The notes under the pieces: generated by a model
Seen by the model: the letters and a program-made list of their open reading frames with translations, nothing else
Told to the model about the DNA's origin: nothing
The model's database searches: none
Origin: Pollenia angustigena
Lineage: Eukaryota > Arthropoda > Insecta > Diptera > Polleniidae
Reading direction: 5' to 3'
NCBI GenBank assembly: GCA_930367215.1
Contig: OV884057.1
Location: 261,472,339 to 261,536,338 of the forward strand
DNA length: 64,000 nt
Part shown: positions 1-10,663 of the stretch, one piece after another
Layout of the letters: every line of letters begins with the position of its first letter
Position numbering within the stretch: position 1 is the stretch's first letter
Position numbers and translations under genes: made by a program

Positions 1-244
1 GTTTAATGTAACTTTCTTTGTGTTCTTTTTTGGGGTTCAAATTCATTATAAATTTTGAGGTGATTTTTTATAATGAAGAATAACCCCAAATTTAGGGTCA
101 TATTTCATTTTATTTTTAGGGTTATTTTTCATTTTTTTGGGGTGATTTTTCATTAAAAAAATTGGGCCATATTGCATTATGAAAAATAGCCCCAAATTTG
201 GGGACAATTTTCATTTATTTTTTTGGGGCCATATTTCGCAGCGC
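1..244. mobile_element. Right arm of a G-run foldback element, cut by the window edge
   Basis: An array of short blocks in which a run of three or four G (or C on the other strand) alternates with TATTTTTCATT-like spacers. It ends in GGGGCCATATTTCGCAGCGCC minus its last base, at about position 244. The same order of blocks and nearly the same terminus recur at 3020-3234, so this is the right arm of the same element family. The core expected to its left lies outside the window. No target duplication can be tested. Confidence 0.7.
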
Positions 245-899
245 CTTCTTAACATCTTATATATCACATCAGCTTCGAGTGCAATGTTATGATATTTATA
301 ACGAAAAGACGTTATCTCTTTTGATAGTTTTCAACATGAGCTACAGACATACTTTTTCACTTTTCGAAAAACCATATCTTGTTTCACACCTTTTGGATGC
401 GAGAAGTTCTCCCGAAAGTGGTTTTTGAAAAAAGTTTTCTATCTCTCTTAACGTTTTTGAGTATTTTGTTGTGCCTGTTAACGAGTTAGTGTGCGATATG
501 TACAATGGATTTTTTCAAAACATTGATATGATTTTAAAAGTCCTTGAAAAATTATTTACACATAATTATTGTTTCAAATGTAACATAAAATACACCCAAT
601 CACATAAGTAGAATCACTCAAATTTCTGATTTTAGTAGGACATAAATAACATTTAAAAATTTATAATATCAGTTCACATTTAACTACCAATAGATTACAA
701 AAAAAAAAAAACAACAACAAAGAGGATGGATTAAGATCTGGGGTATGACGGCAAGCACAATTAATGGAGTTATGAATAAAAATTCTTTGGGAGTTTTTCC
801 TCCATCTCCCATTTTTACTATTTATGTATTTTAAAAGGAGAAGTGAGAGAAGGGACACAATTCCGGGATAATTAAAAACAAGTAAGAGTTCTATATTCG
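245..899. other. AT-rich DNA, nothing recognised
   Basis: No terminal inverted repeat, coding signature or tandem array seen. Short ORFs here have no recognisable protein features. Confidence 0.6.
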
Positions 900-1290
900 G
901 CTTTTATATACCCTTCACCATGGTGCGATAAGAACAGAAAGTTATACATACCGTTTTTGGATGTAAAAAGTCTTTTCTATTAAACACCCACTTTTCCAAT
1001 CCCACCCACATTTTGTCGGATGTTGTGTATTGATAACCAAGGTGCTTGTACTTAATTTGAAATGCATATACATAGTAAAACACCTAGGCCAAATCCTTAC
1101 GTAACTGGATTATACATTTTTAGCCTGTGGCCGGAGCATTAAGAGGACAAATGGGGCGTGGCAAAATGTAGCTTATAGCTTATATTAAAGCCCCGTATGA
1201 CAAAGCAAGGCTAAAATACTCGGCTTGAAGTTTTTTGGACTTCGGGCGGAGAATTGAGAGGAAAAGGCGCATGGCAAATTTGTGTTATTT
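900..1290. repeat. Dispersed repeat fragment, same family as 62150-63095
   Basis: It opens with a TATACCCTTCACCATGG-type start and contains the segment CCAATCCCACCCACATTTTG followed by TCGGATGTTGTGTATTGATA. That segment is repeated in tandem near the right end of the window. The 1125-1275 part holds two diverged copies of a block of the form CCGGAGCATTAAGAGGACAA ... GGCGTGGCAAA, with the second at about 1247-1280. Unclassified; no coding content. Confidence 0.6.
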
Positions 1291-1689
1291 TACATTTTAC
1301 AATAAATTTATTAATTAATTTTAACTATTAAAATTTTCATACTAAGTAAATACAAGTACTTTAATCTTGCGACAAGCTTTTATACCATATAAATTGTGTA
1401 ATGACGTTATAAGTTGAAAGTAAAAGTTTTAAAGTAAAATATTATTTTTTTAGCGCATTCAAATAAAAGATTGTTTTTCAAAAAGATTTTTTACTTTTAA
1501 TTTATCTATTAAGAAATTTAAATTTTTTATTTCATTAAATCCGATCAGATAAAAGTTCGACAAGGTATGTAAAATATCATCAATAAATTATTTAAATTAT
1601 TTTTTTTTTTACCATTTACCACTTAATTCGAGACACTAGATAAATGTGCTAAATTGAGTTGCAGTATATCAATTGCACATTTTTGCAAA
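1291..1689. other. AT-rich DNA, nothing recognised
   Basis: Dominated by A/T runs; no repeat partner or coding signature found by eye. Confidence 0.6.
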
Positions 1690-1946
1690 ATTTCAAACAT
1701 TGTGTGGTCAGCACTCGTCGATGGCTGCGAGTGTAAGACGGCAAATCCATCTGAGGAGATCGAGTGGTTGCGATCGAAACATGTCATGGTAACCTGCCGG
1801 CCAGGGTTCGAGCCCCGGCCACGGTCAGGAATGAAAGATTATCAATAACATTTTTAATTAATTTTCATGTCATGGTAACCTGTAAAATTCCTTTCTTCAT
1901 AAAAAATGATTTAATGAAAATTAAATTTGATGAACTTAAGCCTGAT
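1690..1946 (+). mobile_element. tRNA-derived SINE, copy 1
   Basis: The head is tRNA-like: an RNA polymerase III B-box match GGTTCGAGCCC at about 1805 lies in a paired GGCCAGGGTTCGAGCCCCGG context, with a weak A-box-like segment near 1705-1725. The 3' body ends with ATGAAAATTAAATTTGATGA and CTTAAGCCT at about 1914-1944. The same tail, with the same spacing from the B box, occurs in reverse orientation at 6840-6885. Two copies sharing head and tail show a dispersed family, not a functional tRNA. The sequence CATGTCATGGTAACCTG occurs twice, at about 1780 and 1866, flanking the B-box segment. Confidence 0.75.
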
Positions 1947-2279
1947 TAAAAATATTCAAAATTTGGATTAAAAACCATAAATAGTTCAACAAAATAAACA
2001 CAATACTAACTATTGTGTGGTTATTGCAAACAGAAGTGATTTTAATTTCAACGTCAACAGCATTAATTAAGATAACTTAATATATTTGTTTGGGAAAAAA
2101 CAACAAGCATGTTATGATTATTGAGGAACCGGGCAAAACAGCAGCTTTATATCTTATAAGCAAGCCATGCTTTGCAAGCGGTTTGGTTAAGAAAAAAAAA
2201 GATGATTCCCATAAATTTTTGAGAAATGCTTTATTTGCATATCAGTGGATGCATATATTGCAATCTAACAATTGATTCC
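1947..2279. other. AT-rich DNA, nothing recognised
   Basis: No structure seen beyond a poly-A stretch near 2196-2203. Confidence 0.6.
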
Positions 2280-2281
2280 TA

Positions 2282-2537
2282 AGTCTGAGTTCATACGGCT
2301 CATGTCTTATTGACAAGATTCATAATTTTTCTTCTTTTAACATGAGTTGTCGCTCAAATGATTCATGTCATGTTGACGGCGTGCGTATGCATGTGTGCTT
2401 TTTGATATTGAAAACAAAAACAAAATTAAACAACGAATAAGAATGAAAAACGTAAAGACTGTACATGCAGCTGTGTACTCGTTTCTTTTCCCCTCGTCCC
2501 TCTCGCCAATAAGACATAAGCCGTATGAAATCAGACT
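2282..2537. mobile_element. 256-bp MITE with ~35-bp inverted ends and TA duplication
   Basis: The left end begins AGTCTGAGTTCATACGGCTC and the right end reads as its inverse, ending GTATGAAATCAGACT. About 33 of the first 38 bases pair between the two ends. TA flanks both sides (2280-2281 and 2538-2539), as expected for a Tc1/mariner-type miniature element. No coding capacity; the short ORFs inside are incidental. Confidence 0.8.
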
Positions 2538-2652
2538 TAACAAAAAACTTATTTTAAATGACTTTATTGTGATCTAAAGAAGAATTCGTGAAATTATCTT
2601 TAAATACTTTATATACAGCAGTATCTATTTACGGTTACAAAAACTTTTATAG

Positions 2653-3234
2653 GCGGTGCACAAAATGACCCCAGGAAATAAGGCCCCAAAAGGAAAGGGA
2701 AAATTGGCCCCAAAATTTTTCATGATACACAACAACACGCCATTTTGAGGCAATTTTTTTTTTGGGTTATTTTTCATTTTTTCGTTAGAGTGTTTTTGCA
2801 TTTTAAGTGGAATAAAAAATGACCCCAAATAAATTACAATTTTTAGAGGAGCTTTACTAAGCGAAGCCAGTGTTCGTTATACCATAGAAAATAAATCGTT
2901 GCGCTCGGCTGAAGGCCAGCTATATAAAAAAGCTTAAGTTAGCGAAGCCAGTGCTCGTTATACCTTGCTCCCGGTCTAAAGCACAATCATGCTATCGATC
3001 GATCGAACGATTTTTTTTTTTTGGGGGTAAAATTCATTATAAATTTTGAGGTGATTTTTGATAATGAAGAATTTCCCCAAAATTGGGGCCATATTTCATT
3101 TTATTTTTAGGGTTATTTTTCATTTTTTTGGGGTAATTTTGCATTAAAAAAATGGGGTAATATTGCATTATGAAAAAAAGCCCTAAATTTGGGATAAATT
3201 TTCATTTATTTTTTGGGCCCATATTTCGCAACGC
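2653..3234. mobile_element. G-run foldback element, complete but decayed copy
   Basis: The left arm (2653-2850) carries C/G-run blocks such as AAAATGACCCCA and GGCCCCAAAA. The right arm (3020-3234) carries the inverse GGGG-ATTTTTCATT blocks and ends ATATTTCGCAACGCC. The ends are partly inverse, GGCGGTGCACAAAATGACCCC-like on the left against GGCGTTGCGAAATATGGGCC on the right. The core (2855-2990) has two copies of GCGAAGCCAGTGYTCGTTAT and the segment GGCTGAAGGCCAGC, both shared with 45200-45500. No clear target duplication remains. Confidence 0.75.
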
Positions 3235-3343
3235 CAATTTTTTCCCGGTATAGGATTAGTATATCGGTTTTACAATTAAATTAACCGAATAAAATAAGAA
3301 TCTTATAAAAACAAAACATAAAAGAGGCCTAAAAGGCTTAGAT

Positions 3344-3672
3344 GGCATCCAAGGCGAATTCATACAATGTGGTCTTATTTTGAAAACGTTTACAACACTG
3401 TAAAAAATAATACAAAACTGTAGTAAATAATTCAAACGAATTTTTCATTTTGTTTTTAATTTCAAATAGTGTGTTTTAAAATTTTTAAGCGAAAATTATA
3501 GAATTTAGCTAAGATAAAAAAAAAAATAAATAAATAAAAAAAAAAATACCCCAGAACCACCAAGTCGGTATACCATTTTGACACATGGTTAGTTATCAGC
3601 TGTTGCTTACGTAGCAAGATAATTTCAGCTGGTGTAAAGTCGCTTTGATGGCAACTTTTTTACAATGTGACA
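3344..3672. repeat. Fragment of the AAGGCGAATTCATAC MITE family
   Basis: The terminal motif AAGGCGAATTCATAC followed by GTGGTCTTA at 3344 matches the ends of the element at 61241-61466 and resembles 48443. The right end is poorly defined (a decayed AATCGAAGG at about 3674). The interior is AT-rich with no coding content. Confidence 0.45.
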
Positions 3673-5499
3673 TTAATCGAAGGAATTTTTTTTTTATGTT
3701 TTTAGAAAAATATAAAATAGATACAAATTAAAACTTTCAACACTTGCGCTAATGAAAGATTAGTTTGTTGGCAAACAAAACGAATTTCGGTACCGGCAAT
3801 TATAACAGTATTTATTTTGAAACGGTTTTCAAACGGCATCGTTATTTATAGGGTTGTCGGTTGCCGATCTTGATTTCTTTTCAGTTTTTTTCTTGCATAT
3901 CTTAAAATTTATCGTGCGCATAAAAACCTTGCCTTGCTTAAAAATTATAAACTAAAAGAAAACAAAATTTTTCGTCTGTACACAAAACTGAGAAATTATG
4001 AATGTTACTATTTGATGATTTTCTAAATAAAGAATTCAAAATGGGTTTCTTTCTGAAGCCAAACATTTTTTAAATGGGATGTTCTCCGTGACCTAACAAA
4101 ATAATTGTATGCTAAAAAAATACAAACATCTACAAAAAAGTGTACATTTTATCTTGAAAAGCGTTCATAAATTTTCTATATTTAAAACAAATTGTCATTG
4201 TATTTATTTAAAATAAATTATTCGTTCGCTTGTTGGTTAAAGATTTAACCAAATGAGTGGATAAGAACAATTTAGCGACGACAAACTGAAACAGGAAACC
4301 AAGAGTGTTGAATTGTGTGTTTTATTTTTGTTTTGCTTTATTTTTAATTTGCAATTTTTCCAGTTTTAGTGCCACATTATGGTAATTGGTTACAGCTTCT
4401 GTTGATTCTTCTATTGTGGAAAAATATTCAACTCTCTCATATACAAACACACATACACAATCAGCCACAGAAATAAACGTACTCACTTCATTGATTTATT
4501 GATTAAATATATGTATGTATGTATGTTTGTGTGTATGTACGTATGCACGTAAGTAGACAATAAATACTCCCGTATTGAATTTGTCTACAATGGACTAACT
4601 GCAAACTCAAGATTACGAGTTTGAATACATTTTCTCCTTCCTTTTTTTCATTCTTTCATTTAACGCTTGATATGCTAATAAGGATTGCTGTGTTTTCTGT
4701 TCTGTGCGACAATGTACAACAAGCGTATAGTGTATCGTTACCTAAATCGCAAAAGGCTCTTTCCAACTTTTACAAATTTCACAGGAGAAGCAAAAAAACT
4801 ATTTAAAATGATAAATTGATAAAAACTGTCTATAATTTATTCTTCTTCCATTTTTCATGTTAAATTGAAAATGTTGCATATTATGCAAAATGTTAGTTAA
4901 GTCTTTTAGCGCTTATCATATAATCTTTTGTAGATAGAGTCTTTTGTTTTTTGTTAATAGAATCACTTATTTTGGACGAAATATGATGTGGGCATTTGTC
5001 TTGATGCAATACATCAGAATCAATGAAAAAGTATATTTAACATTTTTGGTTAGTAAGGGCCTTTTGCGTTTTAGGTAACGATATGTATGAATAAATACAT
5101 TAAACCTGCCCTTTAAATCAAATTTATGTTGGTTGAATCTAATTTGGTTTTTTGTGTCTATGTAAATCTAACCGGAGAAAATGTTTAACTAATCGGCTAA
5201 CGAAACATTGACTGATTAAAAATTTTATATTTGTGAGTTAAAATAATATGGAATTTTTAATGGGCAAGTCTAATACACGTACATATTTTCTAGCAATTAA
5301 AAAATATCCAACATTTTACTTCTTCTCAAATTCTTCTACATTGACTACTTTTAAGGAAGCGTTTTCTGATAGTTATCAGCAATTACTTCAATAATAGAAA
5401 AGCAATCTGTTGCTAAAAGATGTTATAGCACAAGTTAAACATGGATAAGGAAAATCAAGTTCAATTAAGAAAAATACAGCAAGTAGGAAAGCTAAACCC
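3673..5499. other. AT-rich non-coding stretch with a short microsatellite
   Basis: A degenerate ATGT/GTAT tetranucleotide array lies at about 4509-4550. No exon-like region, inverted repeat or dispersed repeat was recognised otherwise. Confidence 0.6.
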
Positions 5500-6310
5500 A
5501 ACTATTTGATACCCTACAACAGAGTATATAAAAATGAATTTACGAGAGTGAATCCTATTAAAGACTCATGTCCAATCATGGACCCGGCAAAGCAAAATTT
5601 TGTTATGAGGTTAACATTCACCTCATTTTTTGTTTGTCTTACCGACAGCTAAATGTAGGGTTTCATCGACCGTTTAAAAAGTGTTTCATTATTACAACTT
5701 TGATGTTACTTTACAGAAAGAATTTCTTTCTTTTAACTTTTCACTTACTTAAGGTTAAAGTAAAGTTGTAATTACGGAACACTTTTAATACAGCCGAAAA
5801 AATCCTACCTTTAACTATCAGTAAGTTGCGAAAATGGGCCTTAAAGTCACTGGAGAGGGAGTTTACATGGGACCTATGGTAATTCCTAGACCTACTAGTA
5901 CAAAACTTTGCCATGACCGTTATTACAAAAGTTATCGTCGTAAAAGAAACTTAAAGCAATTAAATTATTTTCGGGAGAGGTAGTTGTATAGGAACTATGG
6001 CCAAATACGGACCGATTATAAAATAGTTTGTGAGACGATTTCTGTTGAAAAAAATCGTTTAGCCAAACTAAATCTAAATACTAACATTAAACAATAGTTT
6101 ATAGGCACAAAGACCATTCCGGAAAGAAGTTTGTATGGGGGCCATGTGAAATTATACACCGATTCGGACCATTTTAAATAGGCTTCTTCCTTAAGACGTA
6201 TATACCAAAATTTACGCACAAGATTACATGAACGGACAACTAGCCAGTCGGCCGGAAGGACATTTTAAGTGGAAAAAAGCACTTGTGAGGCGTGGGTATA
6301 AATACTTAAA
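5500..6310. repeat. Decayed dispersed repeat with internal imperfect subrepeats
   Basis: It begins TTTGATACCCTACAACAGAG and contains three diverged subrepeats. Each has a phrase like ACATGGGACCTATGG or GTATGGGGGCCATG followed by a CCGATT segment (about 5860, 5980 and 6135). This organisation is that of the TATACCC...ACTTGTTT repeat group at 15399-15940 and 30321-31333. No coding signature. Confidence 0.5.
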
Positions 6311-6807
6311 GAACTAATGAAAAGGGCCTAGTTTTTTTTATTCACCAGCAACTACACTCTGAATAAAATTTGTTCGAAAGCATTTCCAGTTACTAAAAAG
6401 TCATGCAGGGAATGTTTTTATTAGCCAATTGATTTACCAACTTAAAATTTTTTTATTTTTAAAGTTAGATGGAAATATTTTTGTATTAAAATTATAAAAC
6501 TGAAAAACTTACCAAATGTTAATTAACTGAGATCATTTAGTTTCAAAGCACCTAAAATTAAAAAAAAGCAAGTGTTTTTATTAAAATAATTTATTAAACA
6601 AATATTATTATTAAATCAGTAAATGCAAATAACAAAATTTTTATTTAAAGAATTTGGTACACGATCACTGGGGTGGTACAACAAACGGGTTTTGCTCGCT
6701 ATTTTTTAACGTATCCGGAAATATCAAAGCAGTCTTTATTGTTAATACCTGGACTAAAGTTTAAGATTCAACGATTAAGAACAATTTTGATTTTTAGCTG
6801 AACTGTT
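6311..6807. other. AT-rich DNA, nothing recognised
   Basis: No inverted repeat or coding signature seen. Confidence 0.6.
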
Positions 6808-7060
6808 AATTTTTATTTTTTTTTTTTTTTTTATATTCTTCAATTAGGCTTGAGTTCATCAAATTTAATTTTCATTAAATTGTTTTCACTGGGGAAAGGA
6901 ATTTTAAAACTTGGAATTTTTATTAAGAGTGATTGATAATTTTTCTTGGCTGAGCTGGGATTTGAACCCGGGTTAATCTTTACATGTTTCAAGAAACACC
7001 ACTTTCTATCGTCAGAAGATCTTTGAGTTCTACCCACCCACTGTTCGAAATTTGCTGTTA
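6808..7060 (-). mobile_element. tRNA-derived SINE, copy 2
   Basis: On the minus strand the B-box GGGTTCAAATCCC (about 6958-6970) is near-consensus. It is preceded by an A-box-like GTGGGTAGAACTC (about 7025-7040). The 3' body ends AATGAAAATTAAATTTGATG plus AACTCAAGCCTAATTG, the same tail as copy 1. A long A-rich tract (plus-strand T run 6808-6834) follows as a retroposition tail. Head, tail and poly-A together identify a SINE. Confidence 0.8.
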
Positions 7061-8301
7061 TTATCACTTAAATTTCAAATTACATTTTGCCTCCTTTTTC
7101 CCCTGTTTTTTTTTTGCGTATTCTTTCTGTCAACTTTGTCTTGAAAACCTGAATACATTTGTTTATTATGTTTTTCCGTCCACTTTCGCCGACATTTTTA
7201 TTTGTACAAATTAAAGTACAAATGTAAACATTAGAGCTTGTGCCATAGCTATTTCTAAGAACAATTTTGATTTTTAGTTGATTATATTATAATTTTGTAA
7301 CTGATTTTGACGATATTTCACAGTAAAAACTTTATAAGAGGCCTGCACAATTCCATTTAAACGCTCATTCAAGTTATTGACAATTTTTAAAACTCTAAAC
7401 TGTAGAATACCTGTCCCAAACAAATACTTTGTGAACGTGTGGAAGCAAATAACAAATGCTTTTCTATAGTTGAAGAAAAAATGGGAAGGAAATACTCTCA
7501 AAAGTTAACAAGGGTATGAAAATACAAGCAGCAATAAGAGTCTTGATAAAAAATATACACATTCTTTTATTAAATACAAGTTTGGTACGAAAAAGTTTGT
7601 ATGCGGACGCCATATACGACACACAAATAAACAGCATAATTTCTCGAAGATCGCATGTGGTAACTCTAAAATACTATTAGTAAAGGCATTTTACTGTATT
7701 ATAAAGTTTTTCAATAAACAAGTACTGTCGGAGTGTATTTTTTTAATTGTTGTACTCACACAACACTATATTTGAATTGTGCATTTGCATTTGTGGTTGT
7801 ACATAAATGTTTTGTACACACATTTGATTTTTATTGTGTGTGTGATTTTAAATACATTTAAGCATGCGTTTATTATGTCCCTGCAGGTAATTTGTGTCAA
7901 TTGGTCCAACAGGCTGAACAGAACTCACAACCAGTGAAAGGAGAACCAATCATGTAACTGGTTTATGAATAACAAAAAGGTTGAAAAAGTAATGAATTTT
8001 TTGGATTCTACAAAAATTTGGCTCTTGAATTTAATTCTAGGACGTGTTTTATTGAAATAATACTACATTGCAGTAACTGACACTAAACACGTGCATTGAG
8101 AATAGATGTGTGACTGGTCGAATTGTGTCAATGGACACCCTCCAATGATAACCCCATGTAAAAGTGATAGGGCTTACTCATAAAAAGTGATAGAACTAGA
8201 ACCGGTCTCTACCACCAAAGATCTGTCACGGGACTACTTTGGTGTCAGTTCGCTCCACCTCCATATTGCTGAATTAAGAGTTGACAAGCAGTTTTTGCTA
8301 A
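7061..8301. other. AT-rich non-coding stretch
   Basis: A fragment around 7250-7280 repeats the phrase AGAACAATTTTGATTTTTAG seen at 6779. This suggests that an older repeat was interrupted by the SINE at 6808-7060. Nothing else recognised. Confidence 0.55.
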
Positions 8302-8749
8302 CAGCTTATTCATAATACGCTAACCAAACTCTGGCTAACGATTTGCTAAACTCTTGTTAACAAGCTGCCAAGCGTTTGCCAACTTGTGAAAATCATCCGT
8401 TTAAACCATTTTGTTGGTTTTTTTAAATAAACTGTTATTTTTTAATTAACTGTCGTTAACTTAATTTATTTTAATTTTAAAAACTTTTTAAAATTTTTAT
8501 ATGTGAAGGGGAAATAAAAACAGGAAAAAATTACAAATTCAGCGATGATTAATGCAAAACGTGTTGAATTTTTGAGCAATACAATCATAAAAATTCAGCG
8601 TTGATCTATTAAAAGTTGGTAGATGAAGAAAAGTTCGATATGAATTAACTCTGTGCCAACAAGCTGCTAAGCTTAATCGGCATTCTAGTTAGCAGCTCAT
8701 TGTACGTAGTGTACAAACTGTGGCTAACTTTTCGTTATGAATACGGCTG
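8302..8749. mobile_element. 448-bp MITE with TAA duplication (PIF/Harbinger-like)
   Basis: The left end CAGCTTATTCATAATACGCT and the right end ...TTATGAATACGGCTG are inverted repeats. A second paired block (CTCTGGCTAACG left, CTGTGGCTAAC right) continues them. TAA directly flanks both sides (8299-8301 and 8750-8752). A 3-bp TWA duplication is typical of PIF/Harbinger elements. No coding capacity. Confidence 0.7.
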
Positions 8750-9044
8750 TAAGTGCACCCGTTGAGACTTAAACTTGGGTCTTTTCTGATTTAATTATAG
8801 AATATCGTGTGAAGTTTCATGCATCACTAGCAATAAAATGGCAACAAAACATAAAAAAGTTGCCATACTTAAACATAAAATTGCTACAAACAGTTAATAG
8901 TTAAAAAGCTGTTAATGTACGTTTATGAATACAAATTTTTATAAGAGGCTTTTAAGACATAAAGCGTTTTTTAGTTATAACATACTTTTAACTAAAAAAA
9001 TAATAACTTTTTTTGAATACGGCCGTAATTTTTTATAACCATAA

Positions 9045-9439
9045 AGGCTCAGTTAGTCTTTACTTTCTGTTTCTGTTCTGTTCCGTGCCGTTCTGTTACG
9101 AAATTGTGGTAGTTACTTTTTCTGTAGTAACTTATCAGCCATTTATGACAAATTTATTAGTTTTGCACCGTTCGTTGTTTATTTCAATAGCTTTGATGTA
9201 CATGAATTTGAAGAAATTAAATTTTATGAATTTTTAAAATCAAAAAACAGTTTATTTCAATAAAAATATGTATTTTTTATAATTTATTTTGCTGTCACTT
9301 ACAAATTCTTAACAATTTTTTGATTTAAACAACTGATCCGAAACAGAACAGAAAAACTAATCAATTTTATAGGTTTTTTAATAACAAAAACAAATCAGCT
9401 GATTCGTAACAGAACGGAAAGTAAAGACTAATTCTGCCT
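9045..9439. mobile_element. 395-bp MITE with TAA duplication, copy 1
   Basis: The ends are inverted: AGGCTCAGTTAGTCTTTACT on the left and the inverse of AGGCAGAATTAGTCTTTACT on the right. The CTGTTCYGTTMCG-type subterminal motif appears on both sides. TAA flanks both sides (9042-9044 and 9440-9442). A diverged copy lies at 28354-28758. Non-coding; PIF/Harbinger-like by duplication length. Confidence 0.8.
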
Positions 9440-9442
9440 TAA

Positions 9443-10142
9443 TTCTAAATCAAACTACGGCTTTGGGAATTTTTCTAATTTTGACAGAATTAGTTTGCCG
9501 TTTTTGAGGCAAATAAGCTTTTAATACCCCCACACTTATTCACTATTGTTAATAAAGCATAATTCTGTTCAGTTTTTTTAATTGAAAAATGTTACTTGAT
9601 ATTTTTTTTTAACATAAACTTAATGATTGCAATCAGATATTTTTACGTTTGCGTTTCGTTTGTATGTGAAAGGTACAGTACAAGGTCGTATAAAATAAAA
9701 AGGATACAAGGCAGGATACTAAGGATACTAAGGCATTTTAGAGGGTATTTTTTTTAAATTAATTGAGTTTAATGCTGAATTATTGTTTTGGAATTGATCA
9801 TTTAGGATATTTTGTTATTTCTGTCTTTACTTTAATTAGCTAAAGTAAAGAAAAAATAAAATTTTATTTATTTAAAGCAAAAAAATTAAAAACATTGGAA
9901 TAGGTTATCCCATCAACAATAAATTTCATTGTTTTTATCAAGAATAATAATTTAGAATTAAACACGACAAACAAAATCTATTTAATTGAACAATTAAAAA
10001 AATTTAATCTTATTTAAAAAAAAAAAAAACGAAAATTATATTAAGTTTTAAGTTAAAAATAAAAATTAAATGCTGTCTTAAGTTTTTATTAAGTAAACTC
10101 ATGTTTAGAATACAAAGTTTACAATTAAAGTAAAAGACACAT
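9443..10142. other. AT-rich DNA with one dispersed fragment
   Basis: Bases 9897-9950 (ATAGGTTATCCCATCAACAA and onward) reappear inverted at about 43255-43310, so a fragment of a dispersed repeat is present. A small direct repeat, AAGGATACTAAGG, lies near 9720. Otherwise nothing recognised. Confidence 0.5.
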
Positions 10143-10146
10143 TTAA

Positions 10147-10663
10147 CCCTTTGGCTGTCCAATGTATCACATATGGTGCACAGGTGTCATGATTGATACG
10201 CTTGCGCATCATACGTGATACACAATTTGTCTTATTTCCTTTAACACAGTTTTGTATGAACTTATGAAAAGTAACGCTCTGGGCGTGTAGACAATGTTTT
10301 TTTTTCATATGAGACCTCAATATTTGTATGGGAGGACACTGCAAATTTCCAGGATAAAAATATTTTTTTTTTTTTGCAGAGAAAATAACCTTTATTCATT
10401 TTGAAAAACGGTAAAAATATAACAAAAAAATAATAGTAAAAATAAAACTTAAAGATAATTTCATTACATAGTTAAAAAGGAACTTAGGAAGGTTAATTTT
10501 GAGGAATTTTATTAAAATGGCATGAATCGTATGCGATGCATAGAACGCTTCAATGATAAATAGTTGAAATATTGGTCTGTGCATCATATGTGATGCATGT
10601 CATTTTTACTAGATACGCTATAAAAAATTTTTTGGTTTGGGGACAGTCAAAAAGCTAAAAACC
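10147..10663. mobile_element. piggyBac-like MITE (TTAA-flanked)
   Basis: TTAA flanks both sides (10143-10146 and 10664-10667). The left end CCCTTTGGCTGTCCA is of piggyBac type, and the right end carries the inverse GGACAGTCAAAAAG, set about 12 bases in. Subterminal palindromes of the form GCATCATATGTGATGC occur near 10158, 10203 and 10580. TTAA specificity and CCCTTTG-type ends are known piggyBac features. No transposase remains. Confidence 0.65.

Noticed and set aside
1775..1835. Possible functional tRNA gene
   Set aside because: Only the B-box/T-arm region is convincing, no complete cloverleaf is visible, and the sequence belongs to a two-copy SINE family.
4500..4560. ATGT microsatellite as a CRISPR- or satellite-like array
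   Set aside because: Simple tetranucleotide repeat with no unique spacers; common in fly DNA. No CRISPR array is present.
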